From Caloramator proteoclasticus DSM 10124 (GTDB taxonomy: Bacteria; Bacillota; Clostridia; Clostridiales; Caloramatoraceae): a DNA stretch of 58,506 nucleotides. Where the stretch lies: contig NZ_FQVG01000008.1 in the NCBI RefSeq assembly GCF_900129265.1, positions 1 to 58,506 on the forward strand, read 5' to 3'. The notes beneath the pieces are model-generated. The model searched no databases and was not told the origin of the DNA. It was given only the letters and a program-made list of their open reading frames with translations. Below, piece after piece: positions 48,744 to 57,104 of the stretch (within the stretch, counting starts at the first letter, position 1; every line of letters starts with the position of its first letter). The translations under genes were made by a program, and so were the position numbers.

Positions 48744-50057
48744 ATGAAGATAATGGGTGTATCCTTTAAAGATTTTGTTTTAAGTAATGTGTTGAAAATA
48801 GATATTGATATTTTTGATATGCCATTTGAGGTTTTAAAGGCATTAATTGTTTTAAAAAGAAGTGAACTAGTTGTACACGTAAAAAATTCTGGGTATTACA
48901 AAAGAGAATTTAGTGGCGAAATTAATTTGGATAATTTAAAAAAACTTGAAGATACAAAGAAGGAACTATTGGATAGAGCCTATGATGAGACACAAGGTAT
49001 AATTGTTGTAAATAATGCTGAACCTGTTTCACTATATTTTACAAAGTGCTGTGGAGGAGGGACAGCAAATTCAGAGTCTATATTAGGATATAAGGTTAAT
49101 TATTTAAGAAAGGTACTTTGCAGAAGATGTAGCGAAAGATGTGAAGAAATAAAGATTGACTGCGAAAAGATGGCAAATGCAATAGGATGTAGAATTAAAT
49201 ATAAAGACCAGATAAGGGAAATTATACGTGATGTGTCGAGGGATGATACAGGAAGAATAAGAAAACTTAATCTTCTTGGCAAGGAAATAACAGGAGATAA
49301 GCTAATGGAGATATTAGGTTTAAAGAGCAATAGAGTTTATTTTAAAGAAGATAGCATAGTTTTAAAGGTTGTGGGTGAAGGAATAGGGCTTGGTGTGTGT
49401 ATTGAGGGTGCTTGTTCTATGGCAAATGAAAATAAAGATTTTAAGGATATAATAGAATACTACTATACAGGTATTGAATTTGTTAAGCTTGATGAGGACA
49501 AAATTGTAAATACACTGGAGGGAAGAAAAATTGTAATAGATGCAGGACACGGTGGAAGGGATTTTGGGAATGTAAATGGCGATTTTATTGAGAAGGATAT
49601 AAACCTAAAAATTGCCCTAAGGTTATATGAACTTCTATCTAACAAAGGGGCTGAATGTATTTTGACAAGGTGTATAGATGAGGATATAACACTTTCAGAT
49701 AGAGTTAAAATAATAAACAGGAAAAGACCTGATATATTTATAAGCATACATCAGAATAGTTTTCCTCAGGAGAGCGTTAATGGAATAGAGGTTTACTGTT
49801 TTAAGGATGATATAGATGCTGTAACCCTATCAAAAAAGATATTAGATAGGGTTACAGAGGAATTGAAGATAAAAAATAGGGGTATAAGAGAAGGGGACTA
49901 CTACATTTTAAGGGAGAGCAAAAGCACAGGAGTTATTGTAGAGTGTATGTATATTACAGGAAATATAGATAGTAGGTTAATATGTGAAGAGAATATTTAT
50001 AAAATCGCAGAGGCGATATATAGGGCTGTATGTGAATATTTTGAAGTTATTGTTTGA
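48744..50057 (+). CDS. SpoIID-like domain fused to an Amidase_3 N-acetylmuramoyl-L-alanine amidase, no signal peptide
   Basis: 437 residues from the ATG at 48744 (AGGTGGGGTG upstream), 12 nt after yabG stops. The N-terminal half (1-250) resembles SpoIID: FDMPFEVLKALIVLKRSELVV aligns with the EMPxxFxxEALKAQAVAART motif, followed by CCGGGTANSESILGYKVNYLRKVLC. In SpoIID the Glu is catalytic; here it is Asp. The C-terminal half (about 255-437) is an Amidase_3 with zinc ligands His268 (DAGHGG), Glu282 (FIEKD), His335 (SIHQN) and catalytic Glu399 (VECMY). There is no signal peptide, so it would be made in the cytoplasm. Probably acts on spore peptidoglycan. Confidence 0.82.
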   Translation: MKIMGVSFKDFVLSNVLKIDIDIFDMPFEVLKALIVLKRSELVVHVKNSGYYKREFSGEINLDNLKKLEDTKKELLDRAYDETQGIIVVNNAEPVSLYFTKCCGGGTANSESILGYKVNYLRKVLCRRCSERCEEIKIDCEKMANAIGCRIKYKDQIREIIRDVSRDDTGRIRKLNLLGKEITGDKLMEILGLKSNRVYFKEDSIVLKVVGEGIGLGVCIEGACSMANENKDFKDIIEYYYTGIEFVKLDEDKIVNTLEGRKIVIDAGHGGRDFGNVNGDFIEKDINLKIALRLYELLSNKGAECILTRCIDEDITLSDRVKIINRKRPDIFISIHQNSFPQESVNGIEVYCFKDDIDAVTLSKKILDRVTEELKIKNRGIREGDYYILRESKSTGVIVECMYITGNIDSRLICEENIYKIAEAIYRAVCEYFEVIV

Positions 50058-50214
50058 TTGTAATAATGCCAAGGTATTTTTGAAATGTCTTGGCATTATT
50101 ACAATGATTTTTTGTCAAATTGAAATACTATATGAATTATAGAGTATTGTTGAGATATAGTGAAGTATTATGAAATTAATAAAAATTTTAAAATTAGTAA
50201 ACATAAAATTAATA
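50058..50214. other. Region upstream of veg
   Basis: A hairpin AATAATGCCAAGG (50061-50073) / TTGGCATTATT (~50090-50100) terminates the amidase transcript. The rest is AT-rich. Confidence 0.5.
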
Positions 50215-50243
50215 TTGACTTTAGATAAAAATGCTGATAAAAT
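50215..50243 (+). promoter_or_regulatory. Distal veg promoter
   Basis: TTGACT (50215-50220), 17 bp, TAAAAT (50238-50243). Confidence 0.65.
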
Positions 50244-50255
50244 TAATTATTTTAT

Positions 50256-50284
50256 TTGACAAAATTAAGTTGTTGGAGTAAAAT
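50256..50284 (+). promoter_or_regulatory. Proximal veg promoter
   Basis: TTGACA (50256-50261), 17 bp, TAAAAT (50279-50284). The two promoters are 41 bp apart; B. subtilis veg also has two vegetative promoters. Confidence 0.8.
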
Positions 50285-50311
50285 TGTATTTGTGGAAAGA
50301 GGGTGTTTGTT

Positions 50312-50569
50312 ATGAAGGGGAAAGAACTTTTAGATGCCATCAAAAAAAATATTGATGAGCACGTAGGAGAAAAGGTCCTTTTAAAGGCAAACAACGGCAG
50401 AAAGAAAGTTCTTGTAAAAGAGGGTATTTTAGAACAAACATATCCCAATATATTTGTAGTTAGAGTCGAAGCAAGTGACAATACATCAAGAGTTATTTCA
50501 TATAGCTATTCTGACATACTTACAAAAAATGTACAAATAGTCTTTGAAAACAATGAAGTAGCAATGTAG
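50312..50569 (+). CDS. veg: Veg family protein
   Basis: 85 residues from the ATG at 50312 behind AGAGGGTG. The core KVLLKANNGRKKVLVKEGILEQTYPNIFVVRVE is the Veg-family signature, a short basic beta-protein with an SH3/KOW-like appearance. In B. subtilis Veg is highly expressed, stimulates biofilm formation and influences spore outgrowth; the molecular role is unsettled. It has two promoters and two terminators in tandem. Confidence 0.95.
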   Translation: MKGKELLDAIKKNIDEHVGEKVLLKANNGRKKVLVKEGILEQTYPNIFVVRVEASDNTSRVISYSYSDILTKNVQIVFENNEVAM

Positions 50570-50581
50570 AAGATAAACTAC

Positions 50582-50622
50582 AAAATCAAAAAGGAGCCAA
50601 AGCTTGGCTCCTTTTTGATTTT
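50582..50622 (+). terminator. veg terminator 1
   Basis: 50582-50600 / 50604-50622, 19-bp perfect stem with GGAGCCAA / TTGGCTCC at the tip. Confidence 0.9.
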
Positions 50623-50629
50623 GCAAAAA

Positions 50630-50662
50630 ACACAAAAACCACCGGGGAAGTGGTTTTTGTGT
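50630..50662 (+). terminator. veg terminator 2
   Basis: ACACAAAAACCAC (50630-50642) / GTGGTTTTTGTGT (50650-50662), 13 bp, 7-nt loop. Confidence 0.75.
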
Positions 50663-50913
50663 GGGGTTATGGGTTTGGCAGCTTATTTTTTAAAATAGGG
50701 GGATAAAAGATTAAGGTTTCTTTAGGGTATTGAGAATTTATGAGAGGTTATATGGTCATCAACAATTATTAATTTTATCTAAAATAAAAAAAATGTCAAT
50801 ATATATCGAAAAAAGAAGTAATATTAAAAAAATTCTATCAAATAATGTTTTAGTCATAAAAAAGCTGTAGTCATTATATACTATATTAGGTAATTTTGGG
50901 TGGGAGGGATATA
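50663..50913. other. Region upstream of sipL
   Basis: No gene; in particular no small acid-soluble spore protein ORF where B. subtilis has sspF. A possible sigma-E promoter is GTCATA (50853-50858) with TATACTAT (50877-50884), but the spacing is 18 bp, longer than usual. Confidence 0.4.
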
Positions 50914-52476
50914 ATGTCAGTAGAATTAGTTAGAGATATGCTAAATTACGAAAGAATAATTGCTGAAGGTTCAAGTCAAACAATGGTTAGTGGAGATATT
51001 GTGATTGACGAGATGAACCCAGAGATAGATAAGATACTAAACGTTGATGGAGAAGTTACATTAATGGAGGCTACTGTACTTGAGGATAAGGTTTTAGTTG
51101 ATGGCAGAATGTCGTTTAAGATACTCTATGCATCAAAAGGTGAAAATTCTGTAGTTAAAATTCAAAAGGCAGATACTAATTTTAAACAATATGTTCAGGC
51201 TCCAATGGCAGTTCCTAATATGACCTGTAAAGTAATGTCATCAATTGAAACGCTTGAATATGAAATGCTCTCTGATAAGAAGTTAAAGGTTAATGCAGTT
51301 GTAACATTGAAGACTGTTGTATATCAAAAGTGTGAGGTTGAAACAATAGTTGACATTAAAGGACAAGACCTTCAAACACAGAAGGATACAATGAAGGTAT
51401 GTGAGTTTGTTTCTGAGGACACATCTAAGGTTATAGTAAAGGGTAATTTAGAACTTCCTCAGGATAAGGGAGAGTTTGCAAACATACTTAAACTTTCTGC
51501 TCACGTTCATAAAAAGGACCTATTAATTCAAGATGGTAAGCTTGTTGTAAATGCTTGTGTACTCTCAAGGGTGCTCTTTGAAACAACAAAGGATCAGCTA
51601 ATATGTCAAGATGTAGATATAGCCTTTACTAATGAAATAATGATAGAAAACTTAAAACCAAATATGAAGTGCGACGTATCCTTTAGGATAACTGATATAG
51701 ATTATAAAGTATTAGAAAATGAAGCAGGTGAGAGACAAAACCTTGAAATACAAATATCCCTTGATGTAAATGTTAAAACATACAATGATAGACTAATAGA
51801 AAGAACAATAGATGCCTTTACATCATCATCAAGATTTGAATTTGTTAGGGAGAATATAGGCTCAATTGGATATTATAATGAGGGAGTAGATAGCCAGACT
51901 ATAAAAGAAAGAATTACAATTGATGATGATTTAGATGGAATAAGAGATATTATATATGTTGATGCAAAGCCAATATTAACAGAGACAAAGATTGTGGAAG
52001 ATAAGGTTATATGTGATGGTGTTGTTTCTATTTGTGCTGTATATAGGGCAGAAAAGGAAGAGGATGAGCTTGTAAGTTACAGTGAAGAGATACCATTTAA
52101 GTCTACAGTTTCAATAGATGGTGCAAAGATAGATATGATAGAGGATGCAATTGTTAATTTAGAATATCTATCCTTTGACAAGGCATCCCAAAGAGAAATG
52201 GATGTAAAGGTTATTGTTGAGGTTTCCGCAAAGTTATATAACAAGATGATGTTTGATATAATTAAGAATGTAGAGGAAGTTGATATAGAAGACAGTATAA
52301 AGAATATGCCAAGCTTAGTATTATATGTAGTTCAACCAAATGATACTATTTGGAAGATTGCTAAAAAATACTGTACTTCTATGGAGGATATAATTAAAAT
52401 AAATGATTTAGATAATCCAGATTTAATAATGCCGGGAATGAAGCTTTTAATTCCTAAGAAGGGATTTATGAAGTAG
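50914..52476 (+). CDS. sipL: SipL: SPOCS-domain spore morphogenetic protein with C-terminal LysM
   Basis: 520 residues from the ATG at 50914 (GGGAGGG upstream). Three SPOCS (DUF3794) modules are readable as repeated strands (EVTLMEATVLEDKVLVDGRMSFKILY; GNLELPQ ... VNACVLSRVLFE; VDAKPILTETKIVEDKVICDGVVSICAVY), and a C-terminal LysM at about 469-515 (LYVVQPNDTIWKIAKKYCTSMEDIIKINDLDNPDLIMPGMKLLIP). SipL binds SpoIVA and anchors the coat to the forespore in Clostridioides difficile, replacing the Bacillus SpoVID. The yabG-veg-sipL-ispE order supports it. Confidence 0.92.
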   Translation: MSVELVRDMLNYERIIAEGSSQTMVSGDIVIDEMNPEIDKILNVDGEVTLMEATVLEDKVLVDGRMSFKILYASKGENSVVKIQKADTNFKQYVQAPMAVPNMTCKVMSSIETLEYEMLSDKKLKVNAVVTLKTVVYQKCEVETIVDIKGQDLQTQKDTMKVCEFVSEDTSKVIVKGNLELPQDKGEFANILKLSAHVHKKDLLIQDGKLVVNACVLSRVLFETTKDQLICQDVDIAFTNEIMIENLKPNMKCDVSFRITDIDYKVLENEAGERQNLEIQISLDVNVKTYNDRLIERTIDAFTSSSRFEFVRENIGSIGYYNEGVDSQTIKERITIDDDLDGIRDIIYVDAKPILTETKIVEDKVICDGVVSICAVYRAEKEEDELVSYSEEIPFKSTVSIDGAKIDMIEDAIVNLEYLSFDKASQREMDVKVIVEVSAKLYNKMMFDIIKNVEEVDIEDSIKNMPSLVLYVVQPNDTIWKIAKKYCTSMEDIIKINDLDNPDLIMPGMKLLIPKKGFMK

Positions 52477-52479
52477 TCT

Positions 52480-52518
52480 AAAAGGTGTCAGGTAAAAATA
52501 TATTTCCTGACACCTTTT
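52480..52518 (+). terminator. Terminator of sipL
   Basis: AAAAGGTGTCAGG (52480-52492) / CCTGACACCTTTT (52506-52518), 13 bp. Confidence 0.88.
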
Positions 52519-52529
52519 ATTGAATATAA

Positions 52530-52558
52530 TTGCAGGAATTTTTTAACTTATGTATAAT
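52530..52558 (+). promoter_or_regulatory. Sigma-A promoter of ispE
   Basis: TTGCAG (52530-52535), 17 bp, TATAAT (52553-52558). Confidence 0.7.
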
Positions 52559-52583
52559 TGTATATACGAAGGGAGGATTTTCT

Positions 52584-53432
52584 ATGATTATCGAATGTCC
52601 TGCAAAGATTAATCTTTCACTTGATGTAGTTGGTAAAAGGGAGGATGGCTATCATCTTTTAGAGATGATAATGCAGACGGTTTCACTTTATGATAAAGTG
52701 AAAATAACAAAGGATAGTGAAACAAGGGTTATATGCAATAATATTAATGTACCATCAGATAGAAGTAATATTGCTGTAAGGGCAGTTGAACTAATGAAGC
52801 AGAGATATGAAATACAGGATAACTTTAAGATTGAGATAGAGAAGAATATACCTGTGGCTGCTGGGCTTGCTGGTGGAAGTACCAATGGAGCGGCAGTAAT
52901 AAAGGCTATAAACGAAATGTATTCTCTAAAACTTTCAAAGGACGAGATGAAGGAAATTGCTCTAAAACTTGGTGCAGATGTACCCTTCTTCTTTGAGGGA
53001 GGAACCTGCCTTGCAGAGGGGATAGGGGAGAAACTTACAAAATTAAACGACATATCCTGCTACATTGTACTTGCTAAACCACCAATAAATGTTTCTACTA
53101 AATATGTTTATCAGAATCTAAAATTAGATGAAATTTCAATACATCCAGATACTAAAAGAATAATTGATTATATAAAATATAACGATATAAAGATGCTTGC
53201 AGCATCAATGGTAAATGTTCTTGAAAATGTTACAATAAAGGAATATCCAATAATATACGAGATTAAAAATATAATGATGGAGTTTGGTGCATTAGGAAGC
53301 CTTATGAGTGGAAGTGGGCCAACGGTATTTGGTATATTTGAGGAAAAGGCGGATGCTATTAAGTGCTACAATAGATTAAGGGATTATATAAAGGAAGTTT
53401 TTGTTGTTAATACAGTTGATAGAGGGGTGTAA
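52584..53432 (+). CDS. ispE: 4-diphosphocytidyl-2-C-methyl-D-erythritol kinase
   Basis: 282 residues from the ATG at 52584 (AAGGGAGG upstream). GHMP kinase of the non-mevalonate isoprenoid pathway. Signatures: CPAKINLSLDVVGKREDGYHLLEMIMQ, the ATP loop VAAGLAGGSTNGAAV, LGADVPFFFEGGTCLAEGIGE and LMSGSGPTVFGIF. Length standard. It is followed 3 nt later by the nucleotidyltransferase gene. Confidence 0.97.
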   Translation: MIIECPAKINLSLDVVGKREDGYHLLEMIMQTVSLYDKVKITKDSETRVICNNINVPSDRSNIAVRAVELMKQRYEIQDNFKIEIEKNIPVAAGLAGGSTNGAAVIKAINEMYSLKLSKDEMKEIALKLGADVPFFFEGGTCLAEGIGEKLTKLNDISCYIVLAKPPINVSTKYVYQNLKLDEISIHPDTKRIIDYIKYNDIKMLAASMVNVLENVTIKEYPIIYEIKNIMMEFGALGSLMSGSGPTVFGIFEEKADAIKCYNRLRDYIKEVFVVNTVDRGV

Positions 53433-53435
53433 AAA

Positions 53436-54170
53436 ATGGTAAATGCTTTAATTCTTGCTGGTGATAAGGGAAGGGATGGGGTATCAAAGGCCCTTTTAAA
53501 AATTGGAGATAGGTATATGGTAGACTACATAATAGATGCTCTAAAGGAGTGTAAAAAAGTTAAGGACATCTACATAGTTTGTGATGAAGGTGTAAAAAAA
53601 GTTTTAAAGGATAGAGTAAAGGGGTGTATAAATCCTGCTGGTGATATAATAGATAATATTGTATTTGCATCCGAATGTATAGAGGACAAACATACACCTC
53701 TTATAATATGTACAGCAGACATACCACTTATAAAAAGCAGTGCAATAGAGGAATTTGTTGAGGAATGTGAAAAGAAAAATATAGATGTTGGTTATCCTGT
53801 AATAGACAAAAAATTAAATGATGAAAAATATCCAGATGTAAGAAGGACCTATGTAAAGATGAGGGAAGGAGTTTATACTGGAGGAAATATAGTATATATA
53901 AAGATGGAGGCAATAAAAAACTGTACAGAAAAGGCAAAAAAGCTTGTAGAGTATAGAAAAAAGCCTTTTAAGATGGGAAGAACATTGGGATTTACATTTT
54001 TAATAAGGTTAGCATTAGGAAAGCTTACAATTGAGGCTGTTGAGAAAAAAATTGGTAAGATGTTTAATGTAGATGGACGTGCAATCTTCACCAAGTATCC
54101 TGAGATTGGAAATGATGTTGATAAGCAGGAGGATATAGATTTTGTTAAAAAGTATCTAAATATAGTGTAA
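53436..54170 (+). CDS. Nucleotidyltransferase family protein (MobA-like NTP transferase)
   Basis: 244 residues, 3 nt after ispE. GT-A fold nucleotidyltransferase: N-terminal ALILAGDKGRDGVSKALLKIGDRYMVDYIIDAL, then LIICTADIPLIKSSAIEEFV with the metal-binding Asp. C-terminal half (GVYTGGNIVYI ... FNVDGRAIFTKYPEIGNDVDKQEDIDFV) matches clostridial proteins found beside ispE. The substrate is not known; a MobA or sugar-nucleotide role is possible. Confidence 0.83.
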   Translation: MVNALILAGDKGRDGVSKALLKIGDRYMVDYIIDALKECKKVKDIYIVCDEGVKKVLKDRVKGCINPAGDIIDNIVFASECIEDKHTPLIICTADIPLIKSSAIEEFVEECEKKNIDVGYPVIDKKLNDEKYPDVRRTYVKMREGVYTGGNIVYIKMEAIKNCTEKAKKLVEYRKKPFKMGRTLGFTFLIRLALGKLTIEAVEKKIGKMFNVDGRAIFTKYPEIGNDVDKQEDIDFVKKYLNIV

Positions 54171-54210
54171 AAAGTTTCGCTTTGGGTAAACCAAGGCGAA
54201 ACTTTTTTTT
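54169..54210 (+). terminator. Terminator before the germination operon
   Basis: AAAGTTTCGC and an inner TTTGG pair with CCAAG and GCGAAACTTT, followed by a run of eight Ts. Confidence 0.88.
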
Positions 54211-54258
54211 GAATAAATAACCTCTATGAATGTAAAACTAAATTAAAGAGGTGGTGCT

Positions 54259-54465
54259 ATGGCTATTTTGAAATTTTTTAAGGATTATTTTGATTTTAAC
54301 GTGATGCTTTTATTTTTAATATCGGTATTTTTTCTATACAATGATTCAAAGGAATATAAACAGAAGGGAATGCAGAAGGAGTACAAGTTCTGTAGGTTTT
54401 TTATCTATCTATACACCATAGTTGCAATCATAGGATATGTGCTTTATTTAAAGCTTGAAATTTAG
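54259..54465 (+). CDS. Small membrane protein of the ger operon (CLC_0170-like)
   Basis: 68 residues, ATG behind AAGAGGTGG. Two membrane segments (about 13-27 and 46-63). I associate this short type with CLC_0170-family proteins of clostridial germination operons. Ten bases separate it from the gerA ATG. Role unknown, possibly stabilising the receptor. Confidence 0.7.
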   Translation: MAILKFFKDYFDFNVMLLFLISVFFLYNDSKEYKQKGMQKEYKFCRFFIYLYTIVAIIGYVLYLKLEI

Positions 54466-54475
54466 GGGTGATTAT

Positions 54476-56023
54476 ATGAAAAGGGAAATATTATACCAAT
54501 ATACTCCTAATAAGAAAACACCTATTAGTACAATGATTGATGACAATATACTTTCTGTGAAAAATCTACTTAAGGACTGTGATGATGTTGTATATAGGCA
54601 GTTTAAAATAGGTGGAGATAAGGGTAGAGACGTATTTTTATTCTATATAGATGGAATGGCAGATAAAGAGCTATTAAATAACTTTGTATTAAAACCTCTT
54701 ATGCTTATGGCAAGAATGGTTGAGCCAACCTTTGATGACATTAAAGATGAACTCTATGAAGCCTCAAAGGTTGCAGCTATGTCTGTAACAGATTTTAAGG
54801 AAAATGACAGCATTGAAGAGGCAGTTTTGGCTGTTTTGTCTGGTGATACAGCAATTTTTATGGATGGAGAAAGCAAGGCTTTAATTATTGCAACTAAGTT
54901 TTTCCCTGTAAGGGGAGTACAGGAACCTACAGCAGAGACGGTTATAAGAGGTTCAAGAGATGGATTCACAGAGACAATAAGGATGAACACAGCTCTTGTA
55001 AGAAGAAGGATAAGAGATCCAAGATTTAAAATAAAACAAAAGCAGATTGGAGTTCGCTCAAAAACGGATATTGCAGTAATGTATATAGATGACATAGTTG
55101 ATAAGCAGATAGTTGATGAGGTTATAAATAAATTAAATGGCATAAATATAGATGCAATATTAGATAGTGGCTATATACAGCAGTATTTAGAGGATAGGCC
55201 CTTTAGTCTTTTCCCACAGGTTCAGACAACAGAAAGGCCAGATGTTGTGGCAGCAGCAGTATATGAAGGAAGGGTTGCAATACTTGTTGATAATTCACCC
55301 TTTGCTCTAATTGTGCCTGTAACTTTAACAGCTTTTTTCCAATCTCCAGAGGATTATTATTCAAGGACTGTAGTTGTAAGTTTTGTAAGAATACTAAGGA
55401 TTATTTGTGGAGGTATAGCAATACTTGCACCAGCTCTATACATTGCGATAACCTCCTTTAGCCCTGGTATTATTCCAACAAAACTTGCACTTTCAATTGC
55501 AGCAACAAGGGAGGGTGTTCCATTTCCTGCCTTTATTGAGGCTATAATAATGGAACTTACACTTGAGCTTTTAAGGGAAGCTGGAGTTAGGCTTCCAAGA
55601 CCAATAGGTTCAACTATTGGTATTGTAGGAGGTCTTGTAATAGGTCAGGCAGCTGTTTCTGCTGGTATTGTAAGCCCTATTATGGTAATAGTTGTTGCAA
55701 TAACAGCTATATCCTCCTTCTCTATACCAAACTATGAATTATCAGCAGCCTTTAGATTAGTAAGATTTTTATTAATGGTATTTGCAGCAGTCTTTGGGCT
55801 CTATGGCATAGTTTTAGGTTCAATTATTGTGTTAATACATTTGAGCAACTTAAAGAGCTTTGGTGTACCATTTTTGGCACCTATTGCACCCTTTGAGTAT
55901 ACAGACATAAAGGATTCAGTAATATTTAGAGCACCTTGGAGATATATGATAAAAAGACCAAGGCATATAAATCCAAAGGATGAAATAAGGCAGGCAGGTG
56001 ATGAAAATGCAGAGGGGCAATGA
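54476..56023 (+). CDS. GerA-family spore germination receptor subunit A
   Basis: 515 residues from the ATG at 54476 (GGGGTG upstream). N-terminal soluble domain (about 1-270, with DDVVYRQFKIGG and DTAIFMDGESKALII) and a C-terminal membrane part of about five helices, with LVDNSPFALIVPVTLTAFFQSPEDYY, ATREGVPFPAFIEAIIMELTLELLREAGVRLPRPIGSTIGIVGGLVIGQAAV and FRAPWRYMIKRP, all typical of GerAA. It senses or conducts germinant signals in the inner spore membrane. Overlaps gerB by 17 bp. Confidence 0.95.
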   Translation: MKREILYQYTPNKKTPISTMIDDNILSVKNLLKDCDDVVYRQFKIGGDKGRDVFLFYIDGMADKELLNNFVLKPLMLMARMVEPTFDDIKDELYEASKVAAMSVTDFKENDSIEEAVLAVLSGDTAIFMDGESKALIIATKFFPVRGVQEPTAETVIRGSRDGFTETIRMNTALVRRRIRDPRFKIKQKQIGVRSKTDIAVMYIDDIVDKQIVDEVINKLNGINIDAILDSGYIQQYLEDRPFSLFPQVQTTERPDVVAAAVYEGRVAILVDNSPFALIVPVTLTAFFQSPEDYYSRTVVVSFVRILRIICGGIAILAPALYIAITSFSPGIIPTKLALSIAATREGVPFPAFIEAIIMELTLELLREAGVRLPRPIGSTIGIVGGLVIGQAAVSAGIVSPIMVIVVAITAISSFSIPNYELSAAFRLVRFLLMVFAAVFGLYGIVLGSIIVLIHLSNLKSFGVPFLAPIAPFEYTDIKDSVIFRAPWRYMIKRPRHINPKDEIRQAGDENAEGQ

Positions 56024-57104
56024 CAAGATATCGACTTATCAAGTCGGAGTTCTTGTTTATCTTACTATATTAGGTGTTGGTATATTAACACTTCCAGCTT
56101 CAATGGCAAAGGAAGTTGAAAATGATGGATGGATACTCTCTATAATTGCAGGTATTATCTGCATAGGTATAGTCTATATTATGTGTAAAGTTGGAGAGAA
56201 ATTTCCCCAAAATGGTTTAGTTGGTACCTTGAAGCTACTTTTTGGGAATATATTAGGAATAATACTTGCAATTCCTGTCTTTTTGTATTTTCTTTTATTT
56301 GCAGCACTCGAAACAAGAATTTTTGGAGAAACAGCAAAGATATTTTTGCTAAATAGAACCCCCCTTGAAATGATAATGATTCCATTGATTATTTTATCAG
56401 TAATACTTGCAAGGCTTGGAATAGAACCAATTGTAAGGTTTTTTGAAGCCGTAACCCCTGTAATTGCATTTGTCCTTGTTATTTTGTTTTTAATAGGATT
56501 GGTGGGTTCAGATTTTTCCAATTTAAAACCTATACTTTCCCACGATTTGTTAAGCTTTGTAAAGGGGATTAAATCTGCTATGTTTGCCTACGCAGGTTTT
56601 GAGGCACTACTTATAATATTTCCCTTTATAAAGGAGCCTAATAAAGCCTTTAAGGCATCTTTTGTTGCGATGCTTTTACTAATAGTAGCCTACGTTATTA
56701 CAATAATTGAATGCTATGCAACCTTTGGTTCAAAATTAACACAGAGATTTATGTATCCAACAATGAGTATGATAAAGGCATCGGATGTTCCAGGAGCTTT
56801 TATAGAGAGGGTTGAAGGTATATTAGAGGCTCTTTGGGTTTTATTTGTATATACAACCATAGTATCTCTCCTTTATTCATTGAGTGTTGTAGGCAAGGAT
56901 ATATTAGGTCACATTGAAGCAAAACATATATTGATTATATTTTTACCCTTTATATATCTTGGTTCTCTTGTAGGTGACAGCATTATAGATATGATGAAAT
57001 ACGGGGATTTGCTCACAAATACATTAGGAATATATACAATTTTTATACTTCCTGTATTAATTTTTATTGTATCAAGGTTTAAAAAGGTAGGTGGAGGCAA
57101 ATGA
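56007..57104 (+). CDS. GerB-family spore germination permease subunit B
   Basis: 365 residues from the ATG at 56007 (GGCAGGTG upstream). About ten membrane segments of the amino-acid permease type: VGVLVYLTILGVGILTLPASMAKEVENDGWI at the N-terminus, then GLVGTLKLLFG, FPFIKEPNKAFKAS. Subunit B is the germinant-binding part of the receptor. Overlaps gerC by 4 bp (ATGA). Confidence 0.94.
   Translation: MQRGNDKISTYQVGVLVYLTILGVGILTLPASMAKEVENDGWILSIIAGIICIGIVYIMCKVGEKFPQNGLVGTLKLLFGNILGIILAIPVFLYFLLFAALETRIFGETAKIFLLNRTPLEMIMIPLIILSVILARLGIEPIVRFFEAVTPVIAFVLVILFLIGLVGSDFSNLKPILSHDLLSFVKGIKSAMFAYAGFEALLIIFPFIKEPNKAFKASFVAMLLLIVAYVITIIECYATFGSKLTQRFMYPTMSMIKASDVPGAFIERVEGILEALWVLFVYTTIVSLLYSLSVVGKDILGHIEAKHILIIFLPFIYLGSLVGDSIIDMMKYGDLLTNTLGIYTIFILPVLIFIVSRFKKVGGGK

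Noticed and set aside
50663-50913. sspF-type small acid-soluble protein gene expected from B. subtilis synteny
   Set aside because: No ORF with an SASP signature on either strand.
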